Below, piece after piece: positions 1 through 12,191 of a DNA stretch of 64,000 nt; the first letter of the stretch is position 1, and every line of letters begins with the position of its first letter. The notes under the pieces were generated by a model. That model was not told where the DNA came from. It did no database searches and saw nothing but the letters and a program-made list of their open reading frames with translations. The position numbers and the translations under genes are program-made. Origin of the DNA: Liolophura sinensis (lineage: Eukaryota; Mollusca; Polyplacophora; Chitonida; Chitonidae); NCBI RefSeq assembly GCF_032854445.1, contig NC_088306.1:25453764-25517763 (forward strand), in the 5' to 3' direction.

Positions 1-1
1 T

Positions 2-307
2 TTTCAGCACGACAACGCTCGGCCGCATACAGCTCGTGCTACGGTTGACTTTCTGGAGAACCAGAACGTAACAGTGCTGCCCTGGCCGTCCAAATAACCA
101 GATTTGAACCCAATAGAACATTTGTGGGATGACTTGGGAAAACGCTTGCGCAGTCGTCATCCAGCGCCCCAAACTCAGCAAGAAGTGCTGCAGGCTCTTG
201 ACCAAGAATGGAGAAGAATTCCGCAAAACCGTATTCGCCGATTGATCATGTCTATGCCGAGACGGATTCGCGCTGTGTTACGGGTTAATGGTGGGCATAG
301 CAGATAG
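2..307 (+). pseudogene. Tc1/mariner transposase, C-terminal fragment
   Basis: This is the 3' third of a Tc1-like DDE transposase, cut by the window start. The frame carries HDNARPH near the beginning (second catalytic Asp) and PDLNPIEHLWD near codons 33-43 (third acidic residue), the usual C-terminal signature of Tc1/mariner transposases. A TAA stands directly before PDLNPIEH, where the family normally has Ser, so the copy is dead. The frame ends with TAG at 305-307. A transposon end lies about 170 bp downstream. Family assignment is confident; the 5' part is outside the window. Confidence 0.88.
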
Positions 308-469
308 TGACTTTGCAGTGACGTCATCTGAGTGCTATGGACTTTAATGTGATAAATTTTGACATTGTAATTAACTTAAAAGTCTGAACAACCAGTGTGG
401 AAAATTTCAGTGTGATGTGATGCTTATTTTTGTATTTAAGATGATGTTGAAAAATTCATATTTGGATAA

Positions 470-510
470 AACGAATCGGATGTTGCGTTTCTTTTTTGGG
501 AGAGTATATT
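470..510 (+). repeat. Probable 3' terminal repeat of the Tc1/mariner element
   Basis: The stretch with ATGTTGCGTTTCTTTTTTGG followed by GAGAGTATA resembles the inner-to-outer end of mariner-type terminal repeats and finishes at a TA. It lies immediately before the point where the duplicated segment begins. The matching 5' repeat is not in the window. Confidence 0.6.
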
Positions 511-785
511 ATTCGGCAACCATCCACTATGGCAATAAAAATTTAGGGGCTCCTGGACCAAGATTTGTTCTTCTGATTCCTTAATGTGCAGAATTGTGAT
601 CGGAATCTGAAATTTGCACTTGCTACTTTGTAGACTGTGTTTACGATCTAAAATTTCACTGATTTTAAAATTTAAGACTTATGTGTAAGTTGATTTTGCA
701 GTATCATTCCATGGCTTTTTTTTTAACTATTTTTCTTATACCAGACATTTATGTTCTAGGGAAAGGAAAGGCTGTCGAGATACAA

Positions 786-2977
786 ATGGCGGAAAAGTTG
801 ATGACCAGTCTGATCATTAGTTTTCTGACGTGAGTCAATGGATGGATTTGCCTGTTTTCGTGTGTGCTTGTTTGTGGATTTCTTTGTTTGGGGTTGTATT
901 ATTTCCGCAGCGTTTTACTATAGTTAATCAAGTACAATGCAAACACATATTTACAGTTGTATTTCTCCGCAATCAGAAGCACTTTGACGGCATGGACTCG
1001 CCATGCCACAAGCAAACACAAAGCATGTACACCCACCTAATGGCTCTTCCTCGTCATATGACTGAAGAATTAAGCGCGGCAACAACAGCCCAACCCAACA
1101 TATATATACATGTAGTTCTTTACCGAACCCATCTGTACGCATGCGCGGAAAGGGTTATACGCCCCAGAAACAAAAAACATTTTGTACTTGTGTCACGTCA
1201 TTGTAGGCTCTTCCAACAGCCCAGTTCACCCCAGTTCTATTCTTTAATGAATACTGTTTCGATTTGAAACTATGCTGGAGCATATGTAGCGTTTAAAGTG
1301 TCACAAATATAAAAGACTACATCATAGAGAGAAAACACAGACCACCGACGACAGTGTGACACTTGGCAAATGTTCACACTTACGCCTATTGGCAAGGAAA
1401 TCCGTTCTCTGGTCAATTTACCTGAGCCGGGGTTTTATTCTGACTGTTCAGGTGTATGCTTAAAATGTTACAATTTACACGCCATGGCAAGATGGCTTAA
1501 GTGAAATTAGATTTTTGAAAAATTCAGTAATATTACGAGTTGCTATTTACGGGACGTCAATGGTTTAGAGTTGAAAAAAAAGACTCACATAAAATGCACG
1601 ATATTTTCCAGTTATATGTGATACTTGAGGGTTCAGTGACGTGTAATAAATTTCAATTAACATCATCTTCATTTTTCTTACTTAATTCTGCATAAGCCAT
1701 AGTGCAAAATGGTGTGCTATTTTTTAAGCCTTTAGATGGACTGAGGCAAATTCAGTTTGACAAGAGTTTCAAGGGACCACTGTATTTCACTGGTTACGTG
1801 TGACCATTTGCAAGCTATCACAGTGCTGATCTGGTTATACCCTCTTTGCTGAACGACTTGTATTACAAAACCATAACCACGCCGGCTTGCTGACCCCGCA
1901 GTCAAGAAAACTTGGGACATCATTTACTGGCCCACATTTACTGTACAAACTGAACAACAAAAATGAGATAAAAAGTTATGAACAAGCTATGCTTTTTATT
2001 GTTACAGCGTTTGCGTTACGCTTGGGGGTGAAGTAAAGATTGGCGCTCCTAAGGAAGAGTTTACCTTGAAACGTCTGATGGAAGCATCAAATTTGTATCA
2101 CAAAAACAACATTAACCACTTCTTCAACTCCAGAGATTCGGGCTCGCAAGCACCAGAATACGATATGGTCTACAGCAACGACAACAACGACAACAGCAAC
2201 TTCAGACATTCGGGCTCGCAAACACCAGAATACGATATGGTTCACAGCAACGACACCAACGACAACAACTACGACAACAGCAGCTTCAGACATTTTGGCT
2301 CGCAAATACCTGATTACGATATGGTTCACAGCAACGACAACAACGACAACAACTACGACAGCAGCAGCTTCAGACATTTTGGCTCGAAAATACCTGATTA
2401 CGATATGGTTCACAGCAACGACAACAACGACAACAGCAACTTCAAAAATTCGAGCTCGCAAGCACCAGAATACGATATGGTCCACAGTAACAACGATAAC
2501 GACAACAGCAGTTTCAGACATCCGGGCTGGCAAACATCAGAATACGATGTGGTACACAGCAACAACGATAACGACAACGACAGCAAAACCAAAGATACGG
2601 GCTCGCAAACACCACAATACGACATGGACGAAGGCAACAATAACATCTTGTACACAGATGTAAAGGATATAGATGAACGCGCAAGAAAAGATTTTCAGCA
2701 AGCGGATAACGACAGACGCCAGGAGATTACCGGAAATCCTTTTCTCACCAGCTTCCTGGGAAGTTTTCAGCCCGCTTACAACCCAGAGAAATCAAAAACT
2801 TCGAAAATGACACCTGAACAGCTGAACAGACAGCTGCTGAAAATGTCGTTGCGTCAGTTCAATGTCTTCAGTATGATTTGGAAAAAAATGTTCCACTCTG
2901 TCCCAATTGAGGAAAAGAGTCTGGAAAAGAATGGCTACTTTGACCCTCTGGCTAGTGGATTGATTGGACGTAAATAA
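786..2977 (+). CDS. Secreted Asn/Asp-rich tandem-repeat protein, copy 1 (two exons)
   Basis: Exon 1 is 786-829, starting MAEKLMTSLIISFL, with donor AC|GTGAGT. Exon 2 is 2008-2977 after TTACAG, in matching phase 2. The predicted protein is about 337 residues. The first 21 residues form a clear signal peptide with a hydrophobic core (LMTSLIISFLTVCVTLG). After a short spacer come seven imperfect units of about 24-30 residues built on SQTPEYDMVHSN followed by Asp/Asn-rich stretches. The C-terminal 100 residues are not repetitive and end in YFDPLASGLIGRK. I do not recognise the family. A secreted structural or glandular protein, or a peptide precursor (the terminal GRK could be an amidation and cleavage site), are both possible. 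A near-identical gene lies at 8844-10748, sharing the splice sites, which supports the model. Confidence 0.8.
955..1100 (+). repeat. SINE fragment (CTCACT family) in intron 1, copy 1
   Basis: GCAATCAGAAGCACTTTGACGGCATG through CTTCCTCGTCATATGACTG matches the middle and 3' part of the SINE family seen complete at 31880-32245 and 63038-63398. The same fragment sits at 9013-9160 in the second duplicate, so it was inserted before the duplication. Confidence 0.6.
2145..2640 (+). repeat. In-frame coding minisatellite, seven units
   Basis: These are tandem units of about 72-90 bp inside exon 2, each with CARRCACCAGAATACGATAT or a close variant followed by AACGACAACA runs. Copy 2 (10159-10400) has only four units, so unit number has changed since the gene duplicated. 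The reading frame is kept in both. Confidence 0.9.
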
Positions 2978-4540
2978 ACCTCTATTAAATCTTAAATAAT
3001 TCCATCGGATTTGTCAGTGGGAAGTCTACGGCTTCATTATAGAGAAGGCTTTACTTAATACCAAAATCACTCTACCACTGACTTATTGGAGTTTGTATTA
3101 GATCTGTAGATGACACAATTCTTGTATATGTTTTGCTTTATTTTGTTTTCCTTTCTTATTCATTTATCTTTTTGATGTATGCCCTCAAACTCCTGATGAG
3201 TTATGGTTTAATCATTAAAATTTAAACATATGAACAAAAATATTTGAAGAGATAACAAATGTATAAATCTGTAAAATGTATAAAACGTGAAATAGATACA
3301 CTAAAAAAATAATCAGTTAATTCTAGACTAGTGACGTCTAATAATTTGCAAACACCAACGCTAAAATGTGTTTACCTGTTTCATTCTTTTTAAGGTGTAT
3401 GTACGTCTATGATTCACTGTAAGCCGTGCAAAAAATAAAACTGAAGATCAGTTTGATTGGGGAAGATTTTTCTGAAGATTGTCTGTTCATAGGAATGACT
3501 ATGGCCAAACGGGTGATTCTTGAGAATGGAAAGTTAGTTGGGGAATGAGGAAAACTGTCCGAGAGGTACTTGTTAGTCTTCTGAAAAGTCGTTGAAGATC
3601 ACGAGAGACCAAACCTAAGCGTTGATAGGACCCTGCACCATGGACGCTATCATCGTATTACGGTGAAAGGAAGCCCATAACCATCGTAGGTTGTTAGCAG
3701 GCCTTCCCACGTGCGACCAAGGAGGAAGCCAGCAATGTAGTACCCAGCTGTTGGCTAAGTGAATCCAGCTGTAAGCTGATTGTGACATAATGACGATGAA
3801 GTCATGTTACAGTTTTATGCGCAACATTACATTTTTCCGTTTCTATGGGTTAGAACTTTCTTGTATAAACACGAAAGGGAGCATGCCTTAAATGTCTGGG
3901 AGTTAGTTTAAACAACCGTCTATGAAAATAACATCATCTGACAAGATCTTCGAAGTATTTTTATATTTTCAGTAATGTGTTCATTAGGAACCAAATCCAG
4001 AATTGAAATATTCACTGTACTCATGACAAACTGCCTTCATGTCTTTGAAGGAGTACATTCAAATAATCATGAAATCTGATAAGAGTCAATATTATGCTGA
4101 GAAATTCCAGTGAAATACAAATAAAGTGGTGAAATGTACTGTAACGTAAACGGCGCTGAGGATAGCTTCACATTTTGTTGACTTGAATAAAATGTCGTTT
4201 GACAAACGGGAAGAAAATATAGAATTTTGACACAGTGTCTTTAAGAATAAGCAGTCATAGCACGAAATCCTTCAAGCGGACTGAAAGTTTCCACTCGCTC
4301 CCAGGACAGGTTTGATGATGGATTCTTTGTTATGCGCAATAGAATAGTGTTTTGGGTTTGACAGAAGATCAGCTCCCTTTTCCTCTTTTACAGTCTGACT
4401 CACTTCAGTGGTGACTGGTTTTGATGAGTGAAATGTTGCGAGTAAATAGATGCGACGCGCTCTTAACATACTGCTTTTTTGCTCTGTGACAAAATAGGGA
4501 ATAGGTTGAAGTGGTGTAGACAGTTTGTTTGTCCGGCGAG
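2978..4540. other. 3' flank of the repeat-protein gene, no further gene seen
   Basis: This stretch is AT-rich and probably contains the 3' UTR and downstream spacer. It is repeated at 10749-12188 in copy 2. I see no supported coding exon or RNA gene here. Confidence 0.5.
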
Positions 4541-4544
4541 GTCC

Positions 4545-5032
4545 AAGCTGTAGATTACACCGTTGTACTGACCAAGGTCAAACTCATGTATTCTTCACTG
4601 TTCCACTTACAGGAGTTAAAGCTGTAGATTTCAGTGTTGTAGTGAGGAGGGTCAAAGCTATACTGATATTTATTAAATTCCCCTGACAGAGGTCAAAGCT
4701 GTGGATTCCAATGTTGCACTGACCAAGGTCAAAGCTCTAGATTTCAGTATTATACTCACCGAGTAATCAATGTTTCACTGACAGAGATCAACGCTCTAGA
4801 TTTCAGTGTTGTACTGATCGAGGTCAAAGCTGTATTGACAGTCTTTAATATTCCACTGAGCGATTTCAATGCTGTAGATTCCAGTGTTGCATTGACCGAG
4901 GTCAAAACTGTGTTGGCAAATTCCAATCTTGTGCTAACCGAACTCCACAATGTGTTGTTAAATTTCAGTGTTGCATTTTCCGAGGTCGAAGATATGTTTG
5001 TAGGCTGTCATGTTATACTGATAGAAGTCTAA
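4545..5032 (+). repeat. Degenerate 36-bp minisatellite, copy 1
   Basis: About twelve diverged units share the core GAGGTCAAAGCTGTAGATTTCAGTGTTG. Recognisable starts fall 36-37 bp apart (for example 4689, 4725, 4786, 4822, 4864, 4901). The short open frames on both strands here are by-products of a repeat whose length is divisible by three. The same array is at 12192-12679. Confidence 0.75.
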
Positions 5033-5539
5033 GATGACTGCTGTATCGCAATCATCGAAGTCGAAGCCGTATAGGCATACTCACATGTTACATACACCGA
5101 GGTAGACACTCGGTGTATGGAACTACTCGGACATCGTAGGTCTACTGGTAAACAAAGCAACAAGAAGCGCTCAATGTGTCACCAGACACGACAAAGATCC
5201 GTGTTTATGAGACCTTTATGTTGAGACGCCACACGATGACTCGGATGATGAGGTACTGCAATTTTTCAATCTCTGTATTCCACAGAAACCTAAGACTGTG
5301 AAAATTGGATACATTTGCTTTGATAAACAGCTGGTTACCACGTCATCGACGATGAGCTTGGCTTTGACTCATTAAATCTCTTTCTGGATTGCTGGTTGAA
5401 CATAACACCGTTGTATGAAATCTGTTGATAGTTGCGCTAAAATGTTTATTGCATGGAGAACTCTTTGGAAATCAATAATTTCGAAAAGGAATTCAAGTAA
5501 TGTTAATTGCCATTTATTATCTAGAATTAATCAAAATGC

Positions 5540-5620
5540 TGTGTTTTCAGCCGGCCGACATTACGGAGAAATCAGAAAATTCGAAAATAACAACTGAACA
5601 GAAGACTGCTGGAGATCGTA
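5540..5620 (+). pseudogene. Remnant of the 3' exon of the repeat-protein gene
   Basis: TTTTCAGCC, GAGAAATCAGAAAATTCGAA and ACAACTGAACAG match in order the segment of exon 2 around 2764-2822 (TTTTCAGCC, GAGAAATCAAAAACTTCGAA, ACACCTGAACAG). No long frame is preserved. This looks like a third, decayed copy of the gene's 3' end, present once in each duplicated block. The alignment was made by eye. Confidence 0.6.
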
Positions 5621-6102
5621 CACATTTTTAGTACAAGTTTGAACTAAAAGTCTCGCCTGAGCAAGAAGAGATACTTTGAGTTAAGCTTTTTTCATTTGAT
5701 TGTTCTTTTCGATGTTATTTATTTATTTCATTATTGTTTTACGCCGTTCTCAAAACTTTTGTATGTTAAAAGCATGTTTAAAATAAAGTAACGGTGTAAT
5801 ATATTGATGTATGTCTATCAAACATTGTAATTCTATTTAAACTTAAGATACACATTAAATATGGCTGAATATATCCAAATATTTTTTGCCATTTGCTTTT
5901 CCATGTTTATGGGCGAATGTATACACCCAAACTGATGACTTACGTCTCTCTTGTCAGGGTTCAGAAAAGTCAAAGGGCTTCAGTGGATCTAAAGCAGGTA
6001 TTTGACACCAAAACTTACATCCAATAAGGAATCTAGATTTCGTTTCTAACCGAGAACGCCATCAGACGCCTACTATCTAAATTTCTTCCATTCTGTATTA
6101 CC

Positions 6103-6405
6103 GGCTCCGATGGCTAAGTTGGTAGATCGTCCGCTTCGGGGGCCTTAAAAAAGACATTTCTAGCTTCCTCGCTTGGCGTTCAGCATTAAGTGGATAGTAC
6201 AACGACTGGTTGACCAGTACCAGTGTAATACCTCTGGTGTAGCCGCTTACTTGCCCACGGTAAATCGTATCATTAGATAAAAGGCGATGGAAATCCGCCC
6301 TGCAACAAGGCACATTACACGCACCCTGAGGACTCCTTCGTCGTCATATGACTGAAAAATTGTTAAATATGACACTGAACCCCAGGCACTCACTCACTCA
6401 CTCAT
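6103..6405 (+). repeat. SINE, CTCACT family (tRNA-derived), copy 1
   Basis: The head GATGGCTAAGTTGGTAGA resembles a pol III A box. The body contains CTTCCTCGCTTGGCGTTCAG and CCTTCGTCGTCATATGACTG, and the 3' end is GAACCCCAGGCACTCACTCA. The equivalent in the second duplicate is 13736-14034, where the 3' end is missing and replaced by reverse-transcriptase sequence. Confidence 0.85.
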
Positions 6406-6410
6406 TCAGT

Positions 6411-8584
6411 GCTGTACTGACACAGTGTTCACGGCTTATGGCGACCTATAACATGGTTGTGTGATAGTAGTGAAGCATTTTCGCTTAAATCGTGACTAGG
6501 GCCCGTACAAACCTTTATTCTTATATCACCATGATTCATTTATGACACAACAATCAAAGCCCGACTGAGATGTAACTACAGTTGTATTTAACCTGGAAAT
6601 TATTTTACGGACAACGACTTTGAAGTTTGAATTGGGTATTACGTTTAGGATATTGATTGTCTTCCGCGTATTGTGGAAATCGAAGGACAATTGAAAATTG
6701 TCAGGCACCCGCACGAAGGGCAATAAGGTGGCGTGTGCAGCTGCCCCTCAAGATCAAGAGACTTGTAGTAAAGGATGGCTGTTTAACTCAGAGCACCCTA
6801 GTTTCAAGAATATAACTGGATGGAATGGTCTTAAATTTAGCTTTGAACCGAATGCAAAAATACACAATTATCTGATAACTTTAATTTCAAATGTGGATCA
6901 ATATGCCGTGCTCTTTAATCAATGCATCGAAACAGATATTCGTATACCAGACGTCAAAAAATATGGAAATTCCAGGTTCATGGTCGCTAGGCCAATTCCC
7001 AACACGACGTTTAACAAAAACCAGCCAAGAAATAAGAAAGTATATAATGTACAAAACTAGGACGGAATCATGTAAAGAGAAGCAATCAACAGTTTTCAAT
7101 GGCTGTAGAAAAGCGCAAGGTAAGTCCTATTTCCATCGTTCCAAACATGCATCTGTACACCAAAAATGACTGGCTGGTAGCAAAGAAAGAATATACATCC
7201 TAAAATACACAGAACTACACTATATAGGAAATGCTAATTGGGAACGGATTCCATATGGCCTAGTTTAGCAAAACAAGTCGTTCCCTCTCGCCTATCAGCA
7301 ATACACGGACATTTATGTTACAGAAGAGAGAGAAAAAAAATTCCAAATAATATTTCACCACACACATGGATATAAGTAAAATCTCTGTCCAGCAGGGTAT
7401 AAATCAGTTAACCAATCAGAATTAACTTGCCTTACAGTTTTGACCAACCGAATTTCGTTGACGTATGTGAAAGCTTTTAACGGTTACGCTGAACCAGACT
7501 CTGCGCTTGGTGCCAGGTAAAACCAGAAAACCCTACGTTTTACGAGGCTAAGTTAAAACAGGCTCCAAATACAGGTGTTAATTTCTCCATAACAACAGAA
7601 ACCACATATGTTCAATTCGTCTCTTCCTTATTATCACTTGTCTGGCATACTTCTCACAAGAAATGCTTTATAAAAGGCTTTTGTCGAACAGTCGACAACA
7701 GAACTTGAGAGAATTTCGACGTTCAAACACAGGTAATGCCAACTGTTCACAGGTAACTTTGGAATATTTACTTACCTTTTTGGCTTAATATTCGCCAGGT
7801 TCTCTACTGGACCGAACTTTTTCTGACGTTTCAAGTGTTTTTCTTTCATATCTATACATACGTCTATATTTGTTTGTAAGGGTTGTGCTTATTTTCACGT
7901 TTTTCTTTACAGCTTTCGTTTTATTGTTCTGATACGTTAATTGTCCATGCCCTTACTCCCTTTTGTGTTAGCCTTCCATAAGTCATAAATTTGTAAAAAA
8001 AAATGTACATTATGTTATATTCACACTGAAATACCGAGCATAATATTACATCTATAATAAGAAAAATAGTGATAGACGACAACAAGTGCTCTGAAATAGA
8101 ATTTAGATCTCATCTCGGCATAATTGCCGAATGTAACGTATTAGCATATCTTAATAATGATGGATCTACTTCATGCCAAGATTTAACCGATACAAACAGA
8201 TATCTACATTTATTTACGCAAACAGTATGGTTTCAGTACAAACAAAAATTAATACGGAATCTCTATTAAGTACTAGTTGTTCTGCAAAGGGAATTCAACA
8301 GCTCACTCTACTATGCAGGGCGCCCTCCTTAGTAATGCAGCAATCCGCATCTTAAATATGCCAAAAAATGACAAACTAACCACTTTACGAAGTCTATGAT
8401 TTTCATATTAAGACAAACGTTAACCAAAGCAAAATTTTGACAACACTTTTGAAATACGCCGCTAAAAGTGCCAGTAAGAATATTTATATATTATACATGT
8501 ATATCTTCAAACAAAAAATTAAAAACACAACGTCACATCGCCAAAAATGACGATTTTTCATCCAGAGTACTTTATGGCGACATT
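6411..8584. other. Spacer between the two duplicated blocks
   Basis: No supported gene is seen here. The stretch 6380-6800 shares segments with 16360-16500 (the CTCACTCACTCATTCAGTGCTG tail and GTAAAGGATGGCTGTTTAAC), so it is at least partly dispersed repeat. Open frames of up to 120 codons around 6700-7060 show no recognisable domain. Confidence 0.5.
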
Positions 8585-8843
8585 CAGCAACCATCCACTA
8601 TGGCAATAAAAATTTAGGGGATTTGTTCTTCTGATTCCTTAATGTGCAGAATTGTGATCGGAATCTGAAATTTGCACTTGTTACTTTGTAGACTGTGTTT
8701 ACGATCTAAAATTTCACTGATTTTAAAATTTAAGACTTGTGTGTGAGTTGATTTTGCAGTATCATTCCATGGCTTTTTTTTTTACTATTTTTCTTATACC
8801 AGACATTTATGTTCTAGGGAAACGAAAGGCTGTCGAGTTACAA

Positions 8844-10748
8844 ATGGCGGAAAAGTTGATGACCAGTCTGATCATTAGTTTTCTGAGGTAAGTCAATGCA
8901 TGGATTTGCCTGTTTTCGTGTGTGCTTGTTTGTGGATTTCTTTGTTTGGGGTTGTATTATTTCCGCAGCGTTTTACTATAGTTAGTCAAGTACAATGCAA
9001 ACACATATTTACACTTGTATTTCTCCGCAATCAGAAGCACTTTGACTGCATGGACTCGCCATGCCACAAGCAAACACAAAGCATGTACATACACCTAACG
9101 GCTCTTCGTCGTCATATGACTGAAGAATTAAGCGCGGCAACAACAGCCCAACCCAACATATATATACATGTAGTTCTTTACCGAACCCATCTGTACGCAT
9201 GCGCGGAAAGGGTTATACGCCCCAGAAACAAAAAACATTTTGTGCTTGTGTCACGTCATTGTAGGCTCTTCCAACAGCCCAGTTCACCCCAGTTCTATTC
9301 TTTAATGAATACTGTTTCGATTTGAAACTATGCTGGAGCATATGTAGCGTTTAAAGTGTCACAAATATAAAAGACTACATCATAGAGAGAAACCACAGAC
9401 CACTGACGACAGTGTGACACTTGGCAAATGTTCACACGTACGCCTATTAGCAAGAAAATCCGTTCTATGGTCAATTTACCTGAGCCGGGGTTTTATTCTG
9501 ACTGTTCAGGTGTATGCTTAAAATGTTCCAATTTACACGCCATGGCAAGACGGCTTAAGTGAAATTAGATTTTTGAAAAATTCAGTAATATTACTAGTTG
9601 CTATGGTTTAGAGTTGAAAAAAAAGACTCACATAAAATGCACGATATATTTCAGTTATATGTGATACTTGAGGGTTCAGTGACGTGTAATAAATTTCAAT
9701 TAACATCATCTTCATTTTTCTTACTTAATTCTGCATAAGCCATAGTGCAAGATGGTGTGCTATTTTTTACGCCATTAAATGGACTGAGGCAAATTCAGTT
9801 TGACAAGAGGCTGTATTTCACTGGTTACGTGTGACCATTTGCAAGCTATCACAGTGCTGATCTGTTTATACCCTCTTTGCTGAACGACTTACAAAACCAT
9901 AACCACGCCGGCTTGGTGACCCCGCAGTGAAGAAAACTTCGGACGCCATTTACTGGACCACATTTACTGTACAAACTGAACAACAAAAATGAGATAAAAA
10001 GTTATGAACAAGCTATGCTTTTTATTGTTACAGCGTTTGCGTTACGCTTGGGGGTGAAGTAAAGATTGGCGCTCCTAAGGAAGAGTTTACCTTGAAACGT
10101 CTGATGAAATCATCAAATTTGTATCACAAAAACAACATTAACCACTTCTTCAACTCCAGAGATTCGGACTCGCAAGTACCAGAATACGATATGGTTCACA
10201 GCAACGACAACAACGACAACAGCAACTTCAAGAATTCGAGCTCGCAAACACCAGAATACGATATGGTTCACAGCAACGACACCAACGACAACAGCAGTTG
10301 GCAAACATCAGAATACGATATGGTACACAGCAACAACGATAACGACAACGACAGCAAAACCAAAGATACGGGCTCGCAAACACCTCAATACGACATGGAC
10401 GAAGGCAACAATAACAGCTTGTACACAGATCTAAAGGATATAGATGAACGCGCAACAAAAGATTTCCAGCAAGCGGATAACGACAGACGCCAGGAGATTA
10501 CCGGAAAGCCTTTTCTCACCAGCTTCCTGGGAAGTTTTCAGCCCGCTTACAACCCAGAGAAATCAAAAACTTCGAAAATGACACCTGAACAGCTGAACAG
10601 ACAGCTGCTGAAAATGTCGTTGCGTCAGTTCAATGTCTTCAGTATGATTTGGAAAAAAATGGTCCACTCTGTCCCAATTGAGGAAAAGAGTCTGGGAAGG
10701 AATGGATACTTTGACCCTCTGGCTAGTGGATTGATTGGACGCAAATAA
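8844..10748 (+). CDS. Secreted Asn/Asp-rich tandem-repeat protein, copy 2 (two exons)
   Basis: Exon 1 is 8844-8887, ending AG|GTAAGT (a stronger donor than in copy 1). Exon 2 is 10034-10748 after TTACAG, phase 2. The predicted protein is about 252 residues with the same signal peptide (residue 15 is Ser instead of Thr). There are only four PEYDMVHSN-type units, and the nearly identical C-terminal domain ends YFDPLASGLIGRK. Frame, splice phases and the C-terminal domain are all preserved, so both copies may be functional. The family is not recognised. The main difference from copy 1 is loss or gain of three repeat units. Confidence 0.8.
9013..9160 (+). repeat. SINE fragment (CTCACT family) in intron 1, copy 2
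   Basis: Same intronic SINE fragment as at 955-1100, carried along by the segmental duplication. Confidence 0.6.
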
Positions 10749-12188
10749 ACATCTTTTAAATCTTAAATAATTCCATCGGATTTGTCAATCAGAAGTCTAC
10801 GGCTTCACTATAGAGAAGATTTTACTTAATACCAAAATCAATTTACCACTGACTTATTGGAGTTTGTATTAGATCTGTAGATGACATAATTCTTGTATAT
10901 GTTTTGCTTTATTTTGTTTTCCTTTCTTATTCATTTATGTTTTTGATGTATGCCCTCAAACTTCTGTTGAGTTATGGTTTAATCATTAAAATTTAAACAT
11001 ATGAAGACAAATATTTGAAGAGATAACAAATGTATAAAACCGTAAAATGTATAAAACGTGAAATAGATACACTAAAAAAAATAATCAGTTGATTCTAGAC
11101 TAGTGACGTCTAATAATTTGCAAACACCAACGCTAAAATGTGTTTACCTGTTTAATTCTCTTTAAGGTGTATGTACGTCTATGATTCACTGTAAGCCTTG
11201 CAAAAATTATACTGAAGATCAGTTTGATTGGGGAAGATTTTTCTGAAGATTGTCTGTTCATAGGAATGACTATGGCCAAACGGATGATTCTTGAGAATGG
11301 AAAGTTAGTTGGGGGATGAGGAACACTGTCCGAGAGGTACTTGTCAGTCTTCTGAAAAGTCATTGAAGATCACGAGAGACCAAACCTAAGCGTTGATAGG
11401 ATCCTGCACCTTAGACGCTATCATCGTATTACGGTGGAAGGAAGCCCATAACCATCGTAGGTTGTTAGCAGGCCTTCCCACGTGCGACCAAGGAGGAAGT
11501 CAGCAATGTAGTACCCAGCTGTTGGCTAAGTGAATCCAGCTGTAAGCTGATTGTGACGTAATGACGATGACGTCATGTTACAGTTTTATGCGCAACATTT
11601 TTCCGTTTCTATGGGTTAGAACTTTCTTGTATAAACACGAAAGGGAGCATGCCTTAAATGTCTGGGAGTTAGTTTAAACAAGCGTCTATGAAAATAACAT
11701 CATCTGATAAGACTGATCTTCGAAGTATTTTTATATTCTCAGTAATGTGTTCATTAGGAACCAAATCCAGAATTGAAATATTCGCTGTACTCATGACAAA
11801 CTGCCTTCATATCTTTGAAGGAGTACATTCAAATAATCATGAAATCTGATAAGAGTCAATATTAAGCTGAGGAAGTCCAGTGAAAAACAAATAAAGTGGT
11901 GAAATGTACTGTAACGTAAACGGCGCTGAGGATAGCTTCACATTTTGTTGACTAGAATAAAATGTCGTTCCACAAACGCGAAGAAGATAAAGAATTTTGA
12001 CACAGTGTCTTAAGATCAGCTTCCTTTTCCTCTTTTACAGTCTGACTCACTTCAGTGGTGACTGATTTTGATGAGTGAAATGTTGCGAGTAAATACATGC
12101 GACGCGCTCTTAACATACTGCTTTTTTGCTCTGTGACAAAATAGGGAATAGGTTGAAGTGGTGTAGACAGTGTGTTTCTCCGGCGAGG
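10749..12188. other. 3' flank of the second repeat-protein gene
   Basis: Duplicate of 2978-4540, with a shorter stretch around 12010 where about 100 bp of copy 1 is absent. No supported gene is seen. Confidence 0.5.
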
Positions 12189-12191
12189 TCC

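Larger units (their letters stand above)
511..6352 (+). repeat. Segmental tandem duplication, copy 1
   Basis: This block is collinear with 8585-14034 over nearly its whole length: exon 1, intron, exon 2, 3' flank, the 36-bp minisatellite, the gene remnant and a SINE. It starts at TTCGGCAACCATCC and ends in the SINE at GACTGAAAAATTG. It is about 0.4 kb longer than copy 2, mainly through extra repeat units in the coding exon and a segment around 4250-4370 absent from copy 2. Identity is high by eye but not measured. Confidence 0.93.

Noticed and set aside
830-1267. 145-codon open frame in intron 1, also at 8900-9325
   Set aside because: It lies inside the intron, overlaps a SINE fragment and has no recognisable domain; its conservation is explained by the segmental duplication.
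2087-2663. Antisense and alternate-frame open frames over the repeat exon (Val-rich, Thr-rich and Leu-rich products)
   Set aside because: These are by-products of the repetitive sequence; only the frame continuous with the signal-peptide exon has a non-repetitive, conserved C terminus.
6698-7060. 120-codon open frame in the spacer
   Set aside because: It overlaps a dispersed repeat shared with 16380-16500 and shows no domain or splice signal.
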